Source: an uncultured Fodinibius sp.
GTDB taxonomy: Bacteria; Bacteroidota; Rhodothermia; Balneolales; Balneolaceae
DNA length: 64,000 nt
NCBI GenBank assembly: GCA_913056235.1
Contig: CAJXMW010000003.1
Span: forward strand, 248,001-312,000
Direction: 5' to 3'
Shown here piece after piece: positions 28,986-39,299 of the stretch. The notes beneath the pieces are model-generated. The model did no database searches. It was not told the DNA's origin and was given only the letters and a program-made list of their open reading frames with translations. Positions within the stretch are counted from its first letter, which is position 1. The number at the start of each line of letters is the position of its first letter. A program made the position numbers and the translations under genes.

Positions 28986-31412
28986 ATGGAAATACCTGTG
29001 ACTGAAAATAATCCGAAAAAAATAGCCGTCTGGCTAATCAACAAAATTAAAACCAACGGCATACTTCGTCGTTCCGAGGTTCTACCACAGGTTGAGTCGA
29101 ATTTTGGACCAAAATATATTACGATTACTCCAAAGGGGAACAAGACGCTTAATAAAGCAGTCCAGACTAACTTTCGTGAATTAAAAGATGAAAGTATTTA
29201 CTGGAACGTTGGCAAGCAGGCTTGGATATCAAAAATAAACGGCCAAGACTCTGATCGCAAAGATAAGACTGTTGAACAACCTCCATCACTGCCTACCGCT
29301 GTTAAAGTGCAGAATGTTCCCGATAATGCCCCCGTTGATCACCCCTCACTGTATCTTAACCGAGAACTCGGCTGGCTAGACTTCAACTGGCGTGTTCTGT
29401 ATCAGGCCATGGATCCCCGTAATCCCCTGCTGGAACGGGTGCGTTTTATTGCCATCACCGCTAGTAACCTCGATGAGTTTGTACAAAAACGAATTGGCGG
29501 CCTAAAACGACAGGAGGCGGCTGGTGTTAATGATTTAAGTCCTGATGGACGAACCCCGGATACCCAAATTGAGCTCGTGCAACAACAAACTGACAAGATG
29601 CTGCAGAAGATTTCCGAGGTTTGGGAACACCGCCTACGTCCAAAGATTGCTCAAGAAGCATCGATTAAAATTTCAAACTATGACGAGCTCAATGAGGAAC
29701 AAATAAGTGAGCTCAACGATTACTTTGATGATCACATTTATCCCACCCTTACCCCACTGGCAGTAGATCCAGGTCACCCATTCCCTTTTATTTCAAATCT
29801 GAGCTTATCACTTGCTGTTAAACTGAGACATCCCAATAAAGAGGTGTCGTCGAGTTTTGCGCGTGTTAAAATACCTTCTAACCAGCCACGATGGCTGAAT
29901 GTGAACAGCGAATCTTATGCTTTTTACCATGTGCCTATCGAAGAAGTGATTCGCCAGAATATCCACAAGCTTTTCCCAGGCATGAACGTCCAAAGTACCT
30001 GTGTCTTCAGGATCACGCGAAACGCGGACCTGCGACGAAATGAAGAGGAAGCCGAAGATCTGCTGTCCATGATTTCCGACGAGCTACGCGAACGCCGTTT
30101 TGCCGAAGTAGTACGTATGGAAATTGAAGAAGATGTGGAAGAGGAAGTGCTTGTGCTTCTAAAAAATGAACTTCACTTAACAGAAAAAGATATTACCTAT
30201 GTAGATGGATTGCTCAACCTAACCTCCTGTTTCACAATTGCCAACAAGAACCTTCCGAGTCTTCGCTATAATAAATGGAATCCGGTTATACCCAAACCGC
30301 TATACCATGATGGTGAAAAGGAAGACCGACCCAACATATTCGATACCATAAAAAAAGGAGATCTGTTGGTACATCATCCCTATGAATCGTTCTCGGGAAG
30401 CGTACGCCGACTGATCGAGGAAGCAGCCGACGATCCCAACGTGCTGGCCATAAAACAAACGCTATATCGCACATCAGATGATTCGCCTATTGTAAAAGCA
30501 CTGGTCCGGGCCGCCGAGAAGGGCAAACAGGTAGCCGTGCTGGTAGAAGTAAAAGCTCGGTTTGATGAAGCTAGTAATATCGAATGGGGCAAGATGCTCG
30601 AAAATGCCGGCGTTCACGTTGCTTATGGTCTGGTTGGACTCAAAACCCACGCCAAAGTCGCCCTGATCGTCCGTCGCGAAGGTGACAAACACGTTACCTA
30701 CTGTCATATTGGAACGGGCAACTACCATATTCACACAGCAGAGATTTATACCGACCTCGGCCTGATCACTAGCGATCCCGACCTAGGTTATGATGTGACA
30801 AACTTATTTCATTACCTGACCGGCTATGCTCCTGATCAACAATATCGCAAACTGCTGGTGGCTCCGAATAAGCTTCGAGAATCATTTTATAAACTCATTG
30901 ACAATGAAATAGCCATTGCCAATGAGGGTAACGATGGACGCATCATTGCCAAGATGAATGCACTCGATGATGTAGGCATCATCCAAAAATTATATGAGGC
31001 TTCGAGAGCCGGCGTAAATATTGATCTTATTGTACGTGGACACTCACGGCTGCGTCCCCATCTCGAAGGCTACAGCAACAATATCAATGTTATCAGTATC
31101 ATAGGGCGGTTCCTGGAGCACGATCGCATCTACTATTTTGGCAATGACGGGGATCCCGAAATTTACATCGGCAGTGGAGACTGGCGACATCGCAATCTTG
31201 ATGAGCGGGTTGAAGCACTGGTCCCAATCAACTTGCATGCCCTGAAAAAACGCATCACTGTAATACTTAAAAAAGCGCTTAAAGACAATCGCTTGGCTTG
31301 GGATATGCATCCCGACGGCACCTACACGCAGCGCCGGCCTGCGGAGGGACAAAAGGAGTACAATTTTCATGACATGATGATGAAAGACGCACGTAAACGA
31401 GCCTTTAGCTAG
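28986..31412 (+). CDS. ppk: Polyphosphate kinase 1 with extra N-terminal domain
   Basis: PPK1 moves the gamma phosphate of ATP onto polyphosphate. The 808-residue protein has the usual core from about residue 118 (SLYLNRELGWLDFNWRVL). It includes HHPYESF, the AIKQTLYRTS segment, the phospho-His in GLKTHAKVALIVRRE and YCHIGTGNYH. Usual PPK1s have about 690-720 residues, so about 115 are extra at the N-terminus. Residues 10-83 (IAVWLINKIKTNGIL ... YWNVGKQAWIS) look like the small domain that I recall as DUF6953, joined by a polar linker (84-117). The gene is divergent from the phosphate-type porin. Confidence 0.95.
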   Translation: MEIPVTENNPKKIAVWLINKIKTNGILRRSEVLPQVESNFGPKYITITPKGNKTLNKAVQTNFRELKDESIYWNVGKQAWISKINGQDSDRKDKTVEQPPSLPTAVKVQNVPDNAPVDHPSLYLNRELGWLDFNWRVLYQAMDPRNPLLERVRFIAITASNLDEFVQKRIGGLKRQEAAGVNDLSPDGRTPDTQIELVQQQTDKMLQKISEVWEHRLRPKIAQEASIKISNYDELNEEQISELNDYFDDHIYPTLTPLAVDPGHPFPFISNLSLSLAVKLRHPNKEVSSSFARVKIPSNQPRWLNVNSESYAFYHVPIEEVIRQNIHKLFPGMNVQSTCVFRITRNADLRRNEEEAEDLLSMISDELRERRFAEVVRMEIEEDVEEEVLVLLKNELHLTEKDITYVDGLLNLTSCFTIANKNLPSLRYNKWNPVIPKPLYHDGEKEDRPNIFDTIKKGDLLVHHPYESFSGSVRRLIEEAADDPNVLAIKQTLYRTSDDSPIVKALVRAAEKGKQVAVLVEVKARFDEASNIEWGKMLENAGVHVAYGLVGLKTHAKVALIVRREGDKHVTYCHIGTGNYHIHTAEIYTDLGLITSDPDLGYDVTNLFHYLTGYAPDQQYRKLLVAPNKLRESFYKLIDNEIAIANEGNDGRIIAKMNALDDVGIIQKLYEASRAGVNIDLIVRGHSRLRPHLEGYSNNINVISIIGRFLEHDRIYYFGNDGDPEIYIGSGDWRHRNLDERVEALVPINLHALKKRITVILKKALKDNRLAWDMHPDGTYTQRRPAEGQKEYNFHDMMMKDARKRAFS

Positions 31413-31464
31413 TTATTCGTTATATATCTGGTCAGAATACTCCGAGTTGCAACCAAGTGCTTAC

Positions 31465-31489
31465 CGTTCCGACGCGGAGCATCGGAACG
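31465..31489. repeat. REP-like palindrome (CGTTCCGA...TCGGAACG)
   Basis: Arms CGTTCCGA and TCGGAACG (8 bp) are followed inward by a C-A mismatch and two more pairs around the loop GGA. The core GCGGAGC is like short palindromes found in many unrelated genomes. It lies in the 116-bp gap between ppk and the DUF420 gene. Confidence 0.5.
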
Positions 31490-31528
31490 AGATAGGTTAT
31501 ACGCTAGTGGACTACCGAGCCAACTATC

Positions 31529-32092
31529 CTACGAATACGCCCTAAGCATAAAGAAAATCACAACTCCCGTCACCGACACATAGAGCCATACCGGTAGCGT
31601 CACTTTCGAAACCTTGCGATGTAGCTTCAGCTTACCCGAAAAGGCCAGGTAAAAGCTAGTTAAGATCATGGGCACCACCAGCGCAGACAGGATAATATGT
31701 GAGATCAGGATGAAGAAATAGATCGGACGCACAAATCCCTGCCCTGTAAAAGGCGTACTGCCGTGAAAGTTGTGGTAGATAACATAGCTGATCAAAAAGA
31801 ACGTAGAGGTTACAAAAGCCGTCAGGTTAAACTTCATATGTCGGTTAAAGTCGCGCTGACGGATCGCTTGGTATCCAAATAACAGCAGCACTGTACTGGC
31901 ACTATTTAATAATGCATTGAGCGCAGGTAGGCTTGAAATTAGATTTGAGCTATAGTCACTTCCTCCTTTATAATAAATCAGCCAGACCAAGAAGGCGAAG
32001 GCCGCGCTACTTATGAATAAGATTACCCCGATTGCTCTAGGCAGACTGATATCTTTTAGTAAATCTATGGTTACAGGTCTATCGGAATGCAT
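31529..32092 (-). CDS. DUF420 membrane protein, cytochrome oxidase-associated
   Basis: A 187-residue protein with four or five predicted helices, the first at about 15-38 (AIGVILFISSAAFAFLVWLI). The HMKFNLTAFVTSTFFL and RPIYFFILISHIILSALVVP stretches are typical of DUF420. Members such as CtaM are needed for heme-copper oxidase assembly. It is divergent from the ACIII/caa3 cluster and probably part of the same functional set. His residues in HMKFN, HNFHGST and SHIILS may bind heme or metal (inference). Confidence 0.82.
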   Translation of the reverse strand: MHSDRPVTIDLLKDISLPRAIGVILFISSAAFAFLVWLIYYKGGSDYSSNLISSLPALNALLNSASTVLLLFGYQAIRQRDFNRHMKFNLTAFVTSTFFLISYVIYHNFHGSTPFTGQGFVRPIYFFILISHIILSALVVPMILTSFYLAFSGKLKLHRKVSKVTLPVWLYVSVTGVVIFFMLRAYS

Positions 32093-32457
32093 TAAGAATA
32101 TTTTTTAACCGTTTATTGTGATTGACTAAGGTAAAAATTATTAGATCCAGTAGCAGTTTTTGCCTCTTCTGGGTAAACTTTCATGAAGACGGCAGAGTTC
32201 TAGCGAAACATGTCAAGTTTTCAGAATTTTTTGAAAACTATTCAGGATTCATATTAGGCATTTTTGAAAAATAGATTATATCTTGGTCGACTTACTTTCG
32301 GGTTTACTTGCTGGTTAATTCAATTCTATTTAGAATCGATTTAAATATTAACGAAGGCATTTTAATGGGTTCTAAAAGAGTCGGATTTTCCATACTTTCA
32401 TGCCGAAACTTTTTCGAGAACATTGCCAAATAAGCAACGATAAATTCTACATAACCA
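32093..32457. other. Control region upstream of the ACIII operon
   Basis: This 365-bp A+T-rich divergent region separates the DUF420 gene from actA and must hold promoters for both. I see short A/T tracts, and a partial inverted repeat AGTTTTCAGAATTTTTTGAAAACT at about 32215-32238. No clear -33/-7 pair or operator can be named, and there is no tRNA or repeat of note. Confidence 0.45.
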
Positions 32458-33111
32458 ATGGCTCAGATTTTCCCCAAGTGGGCAGATGAAGTACCCCAAC
32501 GTATTTTGCTCGGGCTCATCATTTTCGCGACTGCAACAGTAGCTGGAGTTTGGTATTATTTTTCTCCTGAATATACCGATGTAGGTTATGCTCCCGAGCA
32601 GCCCATCGAATACAGCCATGCCTTACACGCCGGCAAGCTCGATATTGATTGTCAGTATTGTCATACCAACGTTTTTAAATCCAAACATGCGAATGTACCG
32701 GCTACGCAAACGTGCATGAATTGTCACAATCAAATTGATGGACGCAACAAACCTGAGGAAATCGAAAAAATTCGTGACAGCTGGAAATCCGGCGAACCTA
32801 TTCAGTGGACGCGTGTTCACAACCTTCCTGATTATGCCTACTTCAATCATGCAGCGCACGTAAACGTTGGCGTAGGATGCGAAACCTGCCATGGACGCAT
32901 CGATCGCATGGAAAAAGTATTTCAAAAAGAACCACTAAGCATGAGCTGGTGTCTCGACTGCCACCGCAATCCCGAACAGTATGTACGACCTGTGGAAGAA
33001 GTAACCACAATGGGATACAAGCCCGAAAAGAAACAAATAGAACTGGGCCAAGAACTGGTGGCCAAGCACAACATAGCACCTCCAACTTATTGTCAAGGTT
33101 GTCACTATTAA
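32458..33111 (+). CDS. actA: ACIII subunit ActA, pentaheme cytochrome c
   Basis: ActA is the multiheme c-type subunit of alternative complex III, the quinol oxidase module that replaces bc1. The 217-residue protein has one helix (about 17-36) as membrane anchor. It has five CxxCH heme sites: CQYCH 65-69, CMNCH 86-90, CETCH 141-145, CLDCH 165-169 and CQGCH 212-216, the last at the very C-terminus. The hemes would carry electrons from ActB/ActC. It opens the run of six act genes. Confidence 0.93.
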   Translation: MAQIFPKWADEVPQRILLGLIIFATATVAGVWYYFSPEYTDVGYAPEQPIEYSHALHAGKLDIDCQYCHTNVFKSKHANVPATQTCMNCHNQIDGRNKPEEIEKIRDSWKSGEPIQWTRVHNLPDYAYFNHAAHVNVGVGCETCHGRIDRMEKVFQKEPLSMSWCLDCHRNPEQYVRPVEEVTTMGYKPEKKQIELGQELVAKHNIAPPTYCQGCHY

Positions 33112-33161
33112 TATTAAGGTATAACAACCGAACGAATCTGAATTAACGCAATCGTAACGGA

Positions 33162-36100
33162 ATGAGCGAAGAAGTAAAAAGTCCAAATTACTGGAAAAGT
33201 CTCGGCGAACTTGCCAGGAACGACGAGTATGAAAAGTACGTCGAGCGTGAGTTTCCCGAGAATGCCACAGAAATGAATGACAAGGTATCACGTCGCAGCT
33301 TTCTGCGTGTAATGGGTGCTTCTATTGCCTTGGCCGGCTTTGCGGCTTGCCGTCGTCCGGTGCAGAAGATTATGCCCTACAGCAAGATGCCGGAAGATGT
33401 GGTACCAGGCAATCCACTGTATTACGCTTCGGCCATGCCGTTTCAGGATGCTCTGAACGGCATTGTGGTTGAAAATCACGAAGGGCGACCCGGCAAGATT
33501 GAAGGAAATGAGATGCACCCGGCCAGCAATGGCAACACCAGTATTTTTGGGCAGGCCGAAATTCTACAGATGTTCGATCCGGATCGCTCGCGTTACGTGC
33601 GCAAAGAGGGTGAGCGTTCTTCGGTAAGTGCTTTTGCTAAATTTTGCGCCGACCATTTTTCCAATACTGATCAAAATATCGCCTTTGTTTCAGAAGCAAA
33701 CTCTTCTCCTACATATAATAGGTTGAAGGATCAGGCGATGAGTAAATTCTCAAACGCTCAATGGATTACGTACGAGCCGTTTGGAGAAGATAATGCCCTT
33801 GAAGGCACAAATATCGCTTTTGGTGAGCGCCTGCGGACCTTTAACAAATTTGATGAAGCCGATGTTATCGTCAGTTTTGATGATGACTTTTTGAATCCGG
33901 CCGCAGACAAAAACAGCGTAGAAAACACTCATCGTTTTACCCAAGCACGTGATCTGGAATCGCCCGAAGACGATATGAACCGCCTTTACGTGGTAGAAAG
34001 CACATTTAGCCTTACCGGCTCCAACGCTGACAATCGCCTGCGCATCAAGTCAGGCGACCTTGAACTCTTTATATATGCCTTGGCTGCTGAGCTCTCGAAA
34101 TCCGTCAGTGGATTGTCGGCATTCAGTGGTTACAGCAATGAGTTTTCTGATCACGAGTGGATTCCTGTCCTCGCTGAAGACCTGTTGGCAAATCGAGGAA
34201 ACTCTATTCTTTCTGTCGGACGCGATCACAGCCCGGAGCTACACGCTACAGTTGCCGCCATGAACGAAGCACTTGGCAACGCCGGTGAAACGGTTGAGTA
34301 CTATGAAGTTCCGCACATTAAGGATCAATACAATCAGGAGGCATTTGCCAATCTGGTTGATGAGCTCAACAACGGCAATATTGATACGGTTGTACTCGTA
34401 GGAACGAATCCAGCGTTTACAGCTCCGTCCGACCTGAACTTCTCAGATGCCCTTTCTAATGCCAGCCAGGTTATTCATCTCTCTGATTATTACGATGAAA
34501 CGTCAAAACTGGCCAACTGGCACATCAATCGGGCACACTTCCTCGAGGCTTGGGGCGACGGTTACTCCTACACAGGAACGCGCTCCATCATTCAGCCTCA
34601 AATTGAGCCGCTCTACTCTGGAGTAAGTGAAATTGAGTTTTTGAGCACAATTCTCAACGGAGAAAAGCCCAAAGGACATAATCTGGTTCAGGAAACCTGG
34701 AAGGACTATTACAAGACAAATTTCAAGAATCGATGGGAAAAAGCGCTTCATGATGGATTAGATAAAGAACGCACATTCTCTACAGCTTCTGTTCGGATTT
34801 CAAACGACTTCAATTCACAAGCCAGCACCTTTATCAGCAATGCAGAAGCCGCTGATGGGATGGAGCTGGTGATTCGGGCGAATTCGACGGTTTTTGACGG
34901 TCGATACGCCAACAATGGATGGCTGCAAGAGCTGCCCAATCCCATGACGAAGATTACTTGGGATAACGTCGCGCTGATGAGCAAGAAAACAGCCGACAAA
35001 CTGGGTGTTAAGCAAGCAGGCCTCGGCAAAGCGGAAGTGGAAATGGTTGCTATTACCGTTGATGGCACCACTGTTGAATTACCGGCCTGGGTACAACCCG
35101 GTCATGCCGATGACAGTATCACCGTGACAGTTGGATACGGCCGTGAAGGTATTGGCCGCGTTGCCAATAAAGCAGGACACGACACCTATCCCCTGCGCAC
35201 GACCTCGAACATGCATTTTGCCGGCGACATCTCAGTCGAGAAAACCGGCGACATGTACGAGATTGCTTGCACACAGGATCATAATACGATGGAAGGTCGT
35301 TCGCTGCTCCGCTATGCAACTCTTCAAGAATATCGCGACAATCCTGATTTTTCATCTTATCAGTCATCCTATGATGCTGAAATGCCCGGCCTCTCTTATG
35401 CGGAGGAACAAGGCGAAGATGATCCGCTCGCTATCTTTAACCCGATAGATGAGCAGGAATATCCCGAGGGTCAACCGCAGTGGGGTATGTCTATTGATCT
35501 TAATACCTGTACCGGCTGTGGTGTATGCACGATCGCATGTACAGCCGAAAATAACATCCCGGTTGTGGGCAAACGCGAAGTAAGCCGCGGCCGCGAGATG
35601 CACTGGATCCGAAATGACCGCTATTTTGATGGCGATGTAAACGATCCGGAAGCACTTCACCAGCCGGTGCCCTGTATGCACTGCGAGCTGGCCCCTTGCG
35701 AGCAGGTTTGTCCTGTTGCAGCAACCACGCATAGTGAAGACGGGATGAATCAGATGACGTACAACCGTTGTATCGGCACGCGCTACTGTGCCAACAACTG
35801 TCCGTACAAGGTGCGTCGTTTCAACTTTTTTAATTACTCAGAGGAATTTTTGACCAGCGGCGACGATCCGGAAATCGTTCAAATGGCGATGAATCCGGAA
35901 GTTACAGTCCGCTTCCGCGGTGTGATGGAGAAATGTACTTACTGCGTGCAGCGAGTGAATCGCGCCAAAATTGAACGAGACATTGAAACGAACGGCAAAA
36001 CGCAGAAGCCAAAAGACGGTGCTGTTGAAACAGCCTGTCAGCAAGCTTGTCCTGCAGATGCCATCTACTTCGGCGATCTCACCGATCCCGACAGCAAGGT

Positions 36101-36212
36101 AGTACAGACCAAAAAGAACAATCGCAACTACCTGCTGCTTGAAGAACTGAATACACGGCCGAGAACGTCGTATCTTGCTAAAGTTCGTAATCCCAATCCC
36201 AAATTGGCCTAA
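33162..36212 (+). CDS. actB: ACIII subunit ActB, molybdopterin-like/FeS fusion
   Basis: A 1016-residue protein joining a molybdopterin-oxidoreductase-like part (about 75-760), in which ACIII members lack the cofactor, with a ferredoxin-like part. A Tat-type motif RRSFLRVMG lies at 44-52 with a hydrophobic stretch and a Cys at 63. FeS cysteines are grouped from about C783 ([11 protein letters not shown]), C838 ([13 protein letters not shown]), C870 ([12 protein letters not shown]) and C925 (CTYC, closing with CQQACP). They can bind four clusters. It sits on the periplasmic face and links to ActA and ActC. Confidence 0.95.
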   Translation: MSEEVKSPNYWKSLGELARNDEYEKYVEREFPENATEMNDKVSRRSFLRVMGASIALAGFAACRRPVQKIMPYSKMPEDVVPGNPLYYASAMPFQDALNGIVVENHEGRPGKIEGNEMHPASNGNTSIFGQAEILQMFDPDRSRYVRKEGERSSVSAFAKFCADHFSNTDQNIAFVSEANSSPTYNRLKDQAMSKFSNAQWITYEPFGEDNALEGTNIAFGERLRTFNKFDEADVIVSFDDDFLNPAADKNSVENTHRFTQARDLESPEDDMNRLYVVESTFSLTGSNADNRLRIKSGDLELFIYALAAELSKSVSGLSAFSGYSNEFSDHEWIPVLAEDLLANRGNSILSVGRDHSPELHATVAAMNEALGNAGETVEYYEVPHIKDQYNQEAFANLVDELNNGNIDTVVLVGTNPAFTAPSDLNFSDALSNASQVIHLSDYYDETSKLANWHINRAHFLEAWGDGYSYTGTRSIIQPQIEPLYSGVSEIEFLSTILNGEKPKGHNLVQETWKDYYKTNFKNRWEKALHDGLDKERTFSTASVRISNDFNSQASTFISNAEAADGMELVIRANSTVFDGRYANNGWLQELPNPMTKITWDNVALMSKKTADKLGVKQAGLGKAEVEMVAITVDGTTVELPAWVQPGHADDSITVTVGYGREGIGRVANKAGHDTYPLRTTSNMHFAGDISVEKTGDMYEIACTQDHNTMEGRSLLRYATLQEYRDNPDFSSYQSSYDAEMPGLSYAEEQGEDDPLAIFNPIDEQEYPEGQPQWGMSIDLNTCTGCGVCTIACTAENNIPVVGKREVSRGREMHWIRNDRYFDGDVNDPEALHQPVPCMHCELAPCEQVCPVAATTHSEDGMNQMTYNRCIGTRYCANNCPYKVRRFNFFNYSEEFLTSGDDPEIVQMAMNPEVTVRFRGVMEKCTYCVQRVNRAKIERDIETNGKTQKPKDGAVETACQQACPADAIYFGDLTDPDSKVVQTKKNNRNYLLLEELNTRPRTSYLAKVRNPNPKLA

Positions 36213-36230
36213 TTTTCAATAACATTTACG

Positions 36231-37664
36231 ATGAGCACAGATTATCAATACGTACCAGAGCCAAAACTCGTAAAGGGTGACCACTCCTTTGGGAGTATAA
36301 CCGACATGATTGCTAAGACTCCCCTGTCGCCCACACCCAAATTGTGGTATCTTGCTTTTGGCCTTGCTAATGTATTACTCATTACGCTTTTAGGAGCTAT
36401 CAGCTATCTCATTTGGGATGGTATCGGTATTTGGGGACTTAATAACCCTGCTGGATGGGGTTGGGCTATTATCAACTTCGTTTGGTGGGTTGGTATTGGT
36501 CACGCCGGGACGTTGATTTCAGCCATTCTTTTCCTGTTTCGACAGGGTTGGCGAACCTCCATTAACCGCTTTGCAGAGGCAATGACCATCTTTGCCGTGA
36601 TGTGTGCTGGTATTTTCCCAGCTATCCACGTGGGCCGAATATGGGTTATTTACTGGGTGTTTCCTGTTCCTAACTCAATGGGGATATGGCCCAACTTTTC
36701 GAGTCCTCTATTATGGGACGTTTTTGCAGTAAGTACGTACTTTACCGTTTCGCTGCTCTTCTGGTATGTTGGATTGATTCCTGACTTTGCCACGCTTCGT
36801 GACAAAGCAAAAAGCAAGGTGGCCAAGATTTCTTACGGCATTGCTTCACTTGGCTGGACGGGCAGTTTCCGTAACTGGTGGAATTACGAGAAGGCCTACA
36901 TGATTCTGGCCGGACTGGCAACTCCGCTGGTACTTTCAGTTCACACTATCGTATCCTTTGACTTTGCCGTTTCGATGATTCCGGGCTGGCACAGTACGAT
37001 TTTCCCGCCCTACTTTGTTGCCGGTGCTATTTACTCCGGCTTTGCCATGGTGCTTACACTGATGTTGATTGCACGCAAGATCTACGGCCTCGAAGACATT
37101 ATGAATATCGACATCATGGAAAAAATGAACCTGGTGATGATGGTAACAGGAAACCTGGTCGCCTTCGCTTACTTGATGGAAGGCTTCATCGCCTGGTACA
37201 GTGGATATATTTATGAACAAGGAATTTTCTGGCTGTACGTCGTTGGTCCTTATGCCTGGGGCTTCTGGATACTCATGTTCTGCAATGTCATAACACCGCA
37301 GTTCCTCTGGTTTAAAAAGATACGGCGTAATGTAGCCCTCACATTTGTAATTTCGATTATCGTGAATATCGGTATGTGGTTTGAGCGATTTATGATTGCC
37401 GTTGCTTCACTCTCAACCGACTTTATGCCCTCAGCCTGGGACTATTATTCTCCCACGTTCTGGGATATTATCACTTATATCGGCACCTTTGGCCTCTTCT
37501 TCACTTTCTTCCTGCTTTTCCTCCGGTTCTTACCGATGGTTGCAATTGCAGAGGTAAAAGGCGTTATGCCACAGGCCGATCCCCACAACTATGATGAAGA
37601 CACACAAGAATTTGATGCCACGAAAACTGAACCGGTTGTGGTTCAACAAGAGCAAACAGTTTAG
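36231..37664 (+). CDS. actC: ACIII subunit ActC, NrfD-like quinol-oxidising membrane subunit
   Basis: A 477-residue NrfD/PsrC-family membrane protein with about ten helices. The region [26 protein letters not shown] and the [19 protein letters not shown] stretch are typical of ActC; the buried charged residues there belong to the proposed quinol site. Loops and helices follow in order up to about residue 440, then an acidic tail. It starts 18 bp after actB. ActC and ActF are homologous halves of the membrane core. Confidence 0.95.
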   Translation: MSTDYQYVPEPKLVKGDHSFGSITDMIAKTPLSPTPKLWYLAFGLANVLLITLLGAISYLIWDGIGIWGLNNPAGWGWAIINFVWWVGIGHAGTLISAILFLFRQGWRTSINRFAEAMTIFAVMCAGIFPAIHVGRIWVIYWVFPVPNSMGIWPNFSSPLLWDVFAVSTYFTVSLLFWYVGLIPDFATLRDKAKSKVAKISYGIASLGWTGSFRNWWNYEKAYMILAGLATPLVLSVHTIVSFDFAVSMIPGWHSTIFPPYFVAGAIYSGFAMVLTLMLIARKIYGLEDIMNIDIMEKMNLVMMVTGNLVAFAYLMEGFIAWYSGYIYEQGIFWLYVVGPYAWGFWILMFCNVITPQFLWFKKIRRNVALTFVISIIVNIGMWFERFMIAVASLSTDFMPSAWDYYSPTFWDIITYIGTFGLFFTFFLLFLRFLPMVAIAEVKGVMPQADPHNYDEDTQEFDATKTEPVVVQQEQTV

Positions 37665-37675
37665 TAACGACATTT

Positions 37676-38224
37676 ATGGAAGCTGATAACAAACAAGTTT
37701 ACGGCGTTTTAGCTGAGTTCCGTAATCCCAAAGAACTAGTAGATGCCGCCAGCTCGGTAAAAAAGTCTGGGTACAAGGATTTTGACACCTATGCTCCCTT
37801 CCCCATTCACGGGATGGAAAAAGCGATGGGCTTGAAGAATTCTCCCCTTGGCTGGATTGTACTGGGCGGAGCCTTAACAGGAATGATCGGCGCATTAGCT
37901 TTGATGATTTGGGTGATGGGATATGAGTATCCGATGAACATCAGTGGCAAGCCTTTTATTAACTTGCCCATTTACGTGCCCATTACCTTTGAACTTACTG
38001 TATTGCTTTCAGCATTTGCGGCGACTTTTGGCATGATTGCCTTGAACAAGCTCCCGCGTTTCCATAATCCACTGTTTAACGTAGAACGCTTTGAGAAAGC
38101 TTCTGATGACGGTTTTTTCGTCTGTATCGAAGCTTCTGATGATCTTTTTTCTGAAGAGAAAGTGACCAAGTTGTTCCAGGATAACGGGGCAACACATATT
38201 GAAACCGTCTACGACTCGGAATAA
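37676..38224 (+). CDS. actD: ACIII subunit ActD (DUF3341)
   Basis: A 182-residue subunit with two helices (about 60-82 and 99-123). The N-terminal domain shows the DUF3341 pattern (YGVLAEFRNPKELVDAASSVKKSGYKDFDTYAPFPIHGM). The C-terminal IEASDDLFSEEKVTKLFQDNGATHIETVY is the usual soluble end. It supports the ActC side of the complex. It starts 11 bp after actC. Confidence 0.93.
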   Translation: MEADNKQVYGVLAEFRNPKELVDAASSVKKSGYKDFDTYAPFPIHGMEKAMGLKNSPLGWIVLGGALTGMIGALALMIWVMGYEYPMNISGKPFINLPIYVPITFELTVLLSAFAATFGMIALNKLPRFHNPLFNVERFEKASDDGFFVCIEASDDLFSEEKVTKLFQDNGATHIETVYDSE

Positions 38225-38259
38225 ATGACCATAAAAACACTAGTTTGCATAACGATCCG

Positions 38260-39255
38260 ATGAAAGTTTCTAAGTACTTATTATTTGCAGCTGTCGCTCT
38301 CCCACTGGTATTATCTTCTTGCCGTGGCGAAAAGTTCAATTCTCAGCCGGTCCACCCCAATTTGAATATGGACCAGCAGCGACGCTTTGAACCTCAAGAG
38401 CAAAATGAATTCTTTGCCGACAACCGTGCTATGCGTCAACCAGTGGACGGAACCGTTGCACGAGGTCATCTCAAGCAGGATAAAGCCTATTACCAAGGCA
38501 TCAACCAAGACAGCAGCTTTGTAGAAGAGATTCCTGTAGAGGTTACAAAATCATTCCTCTATCGTGGCAAGGATCGTTTTGAAGTGTATTGTACCCCCTG
38601 TCACGGTATCACGGGTGATGGTAACGGTATTGTCATGGCCAACAACTATGGTTATGTGCCGGCACCAAGTTTTCACATCGACCGTCTCCGCAATGTTAGT
38701 GACGGATATATCTATTCCGCTATCGCTAACGGTATCCGAAATATGCCTTCGTACGCGACACAAATTCCGGTGAAAGATCGATGGGCAATTGTTTCGTACG
38801 TTCGGGCACTGCAGCACAGCCAAAATGTTCCAGAAGAAGAGATGAGGAAGGAATACGATGTGAATCTGGCGACCTTGCAAGAAGATTATCAAGACAAAAT
38901 GGCCGCCCAGCAAGCAAAAGAAGGAAAACAAGCTGCATCAGGCGGCGGTGGCGAAGTTTCTGTTGAACGCGGCAAGACGATTGCTGCCAATAATGCTTGC
39001 AACACCTGTCACTCTACTGATGGATCCCGACTGGTGGGGCCAACCTGGAAAAACCTTTATGGACACGAAGTAGAGTTGGAAGATGGATCAACGGTTACCG
39101 CTGATGAAGAATATATCAAAGAATCTATCCAGAATCCGTCCGCTAAGGTTGTAAAAGGCTTTCCACCTTCTATGGTCCCTTATGACGGTCTCAGTGATAG
39201 CGAAATCAATTCGCTTATCGCGTACATAAAATCGCTGAGTGAAAACGCCGAATAA
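38260..39255 (+). CDS. actE: ACIII subunit ActE with a second cytochrome c domain
   Basis: I choose the ATG at 38260 because it gives a lipoprotein signal peptide ending in LSSC (Cys21); the TTG at 38245 would extend it. The first heme site is CTPCHGITGDGNG at about residues 111-115, in the usual ActE monoheme domain. After a Gln/Lys-rich linker with GGGG comes a second class I cytochrome c domain with CNTCH at about 246-250. That domain (VERGKTIAANN...YIKSL) is close in sequence to the C-terminal domain of CoxB in this same cluster. The product (331 residues) has an added electron-carrying module compared with a plain monoheme ActE. Confidence 0.92.
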   Translation: MKVSKYLLFAAVALPLVLSSCRGEKFNSQPVHPNLNMDQQRRFEPQEQNEFFADNRAMRQPVDGTVARGHLKQDKAYYQGINQDSSFVEEIPVEVTKSFLYRGKDRFEVYCTPCHGITGDGNGIVMANNYGYVPAPSFHIDRLRNVSDGYIYSAIANGIRNMPSYATQIPVKDRWAIVSYVRALQHSQNVPEEEMRKEYDVNLATLQEDYQDKMAAQQAKEGKQAASGGGGEVSVERGKTIAANNACNTCHSTDGSRLVGPTWKNLYGHEVELEDGSTVTADEEYIKESIQNPSAKVVKGFPPSMVPYDGLSDSEINSLIAYIKSLSENAE

Positions 39256-39299
39256 TAAAATACTAACGCAGTAACACATACAAACGATTGGTTTAGTCT

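Noticed and set aside
35131-35448. Rightward reading frame of 105 codons inside actB
   Set aside because: It lies wholly within actB in another frame and shows no domain; actB has a full set of FeS motifs in its own frame.
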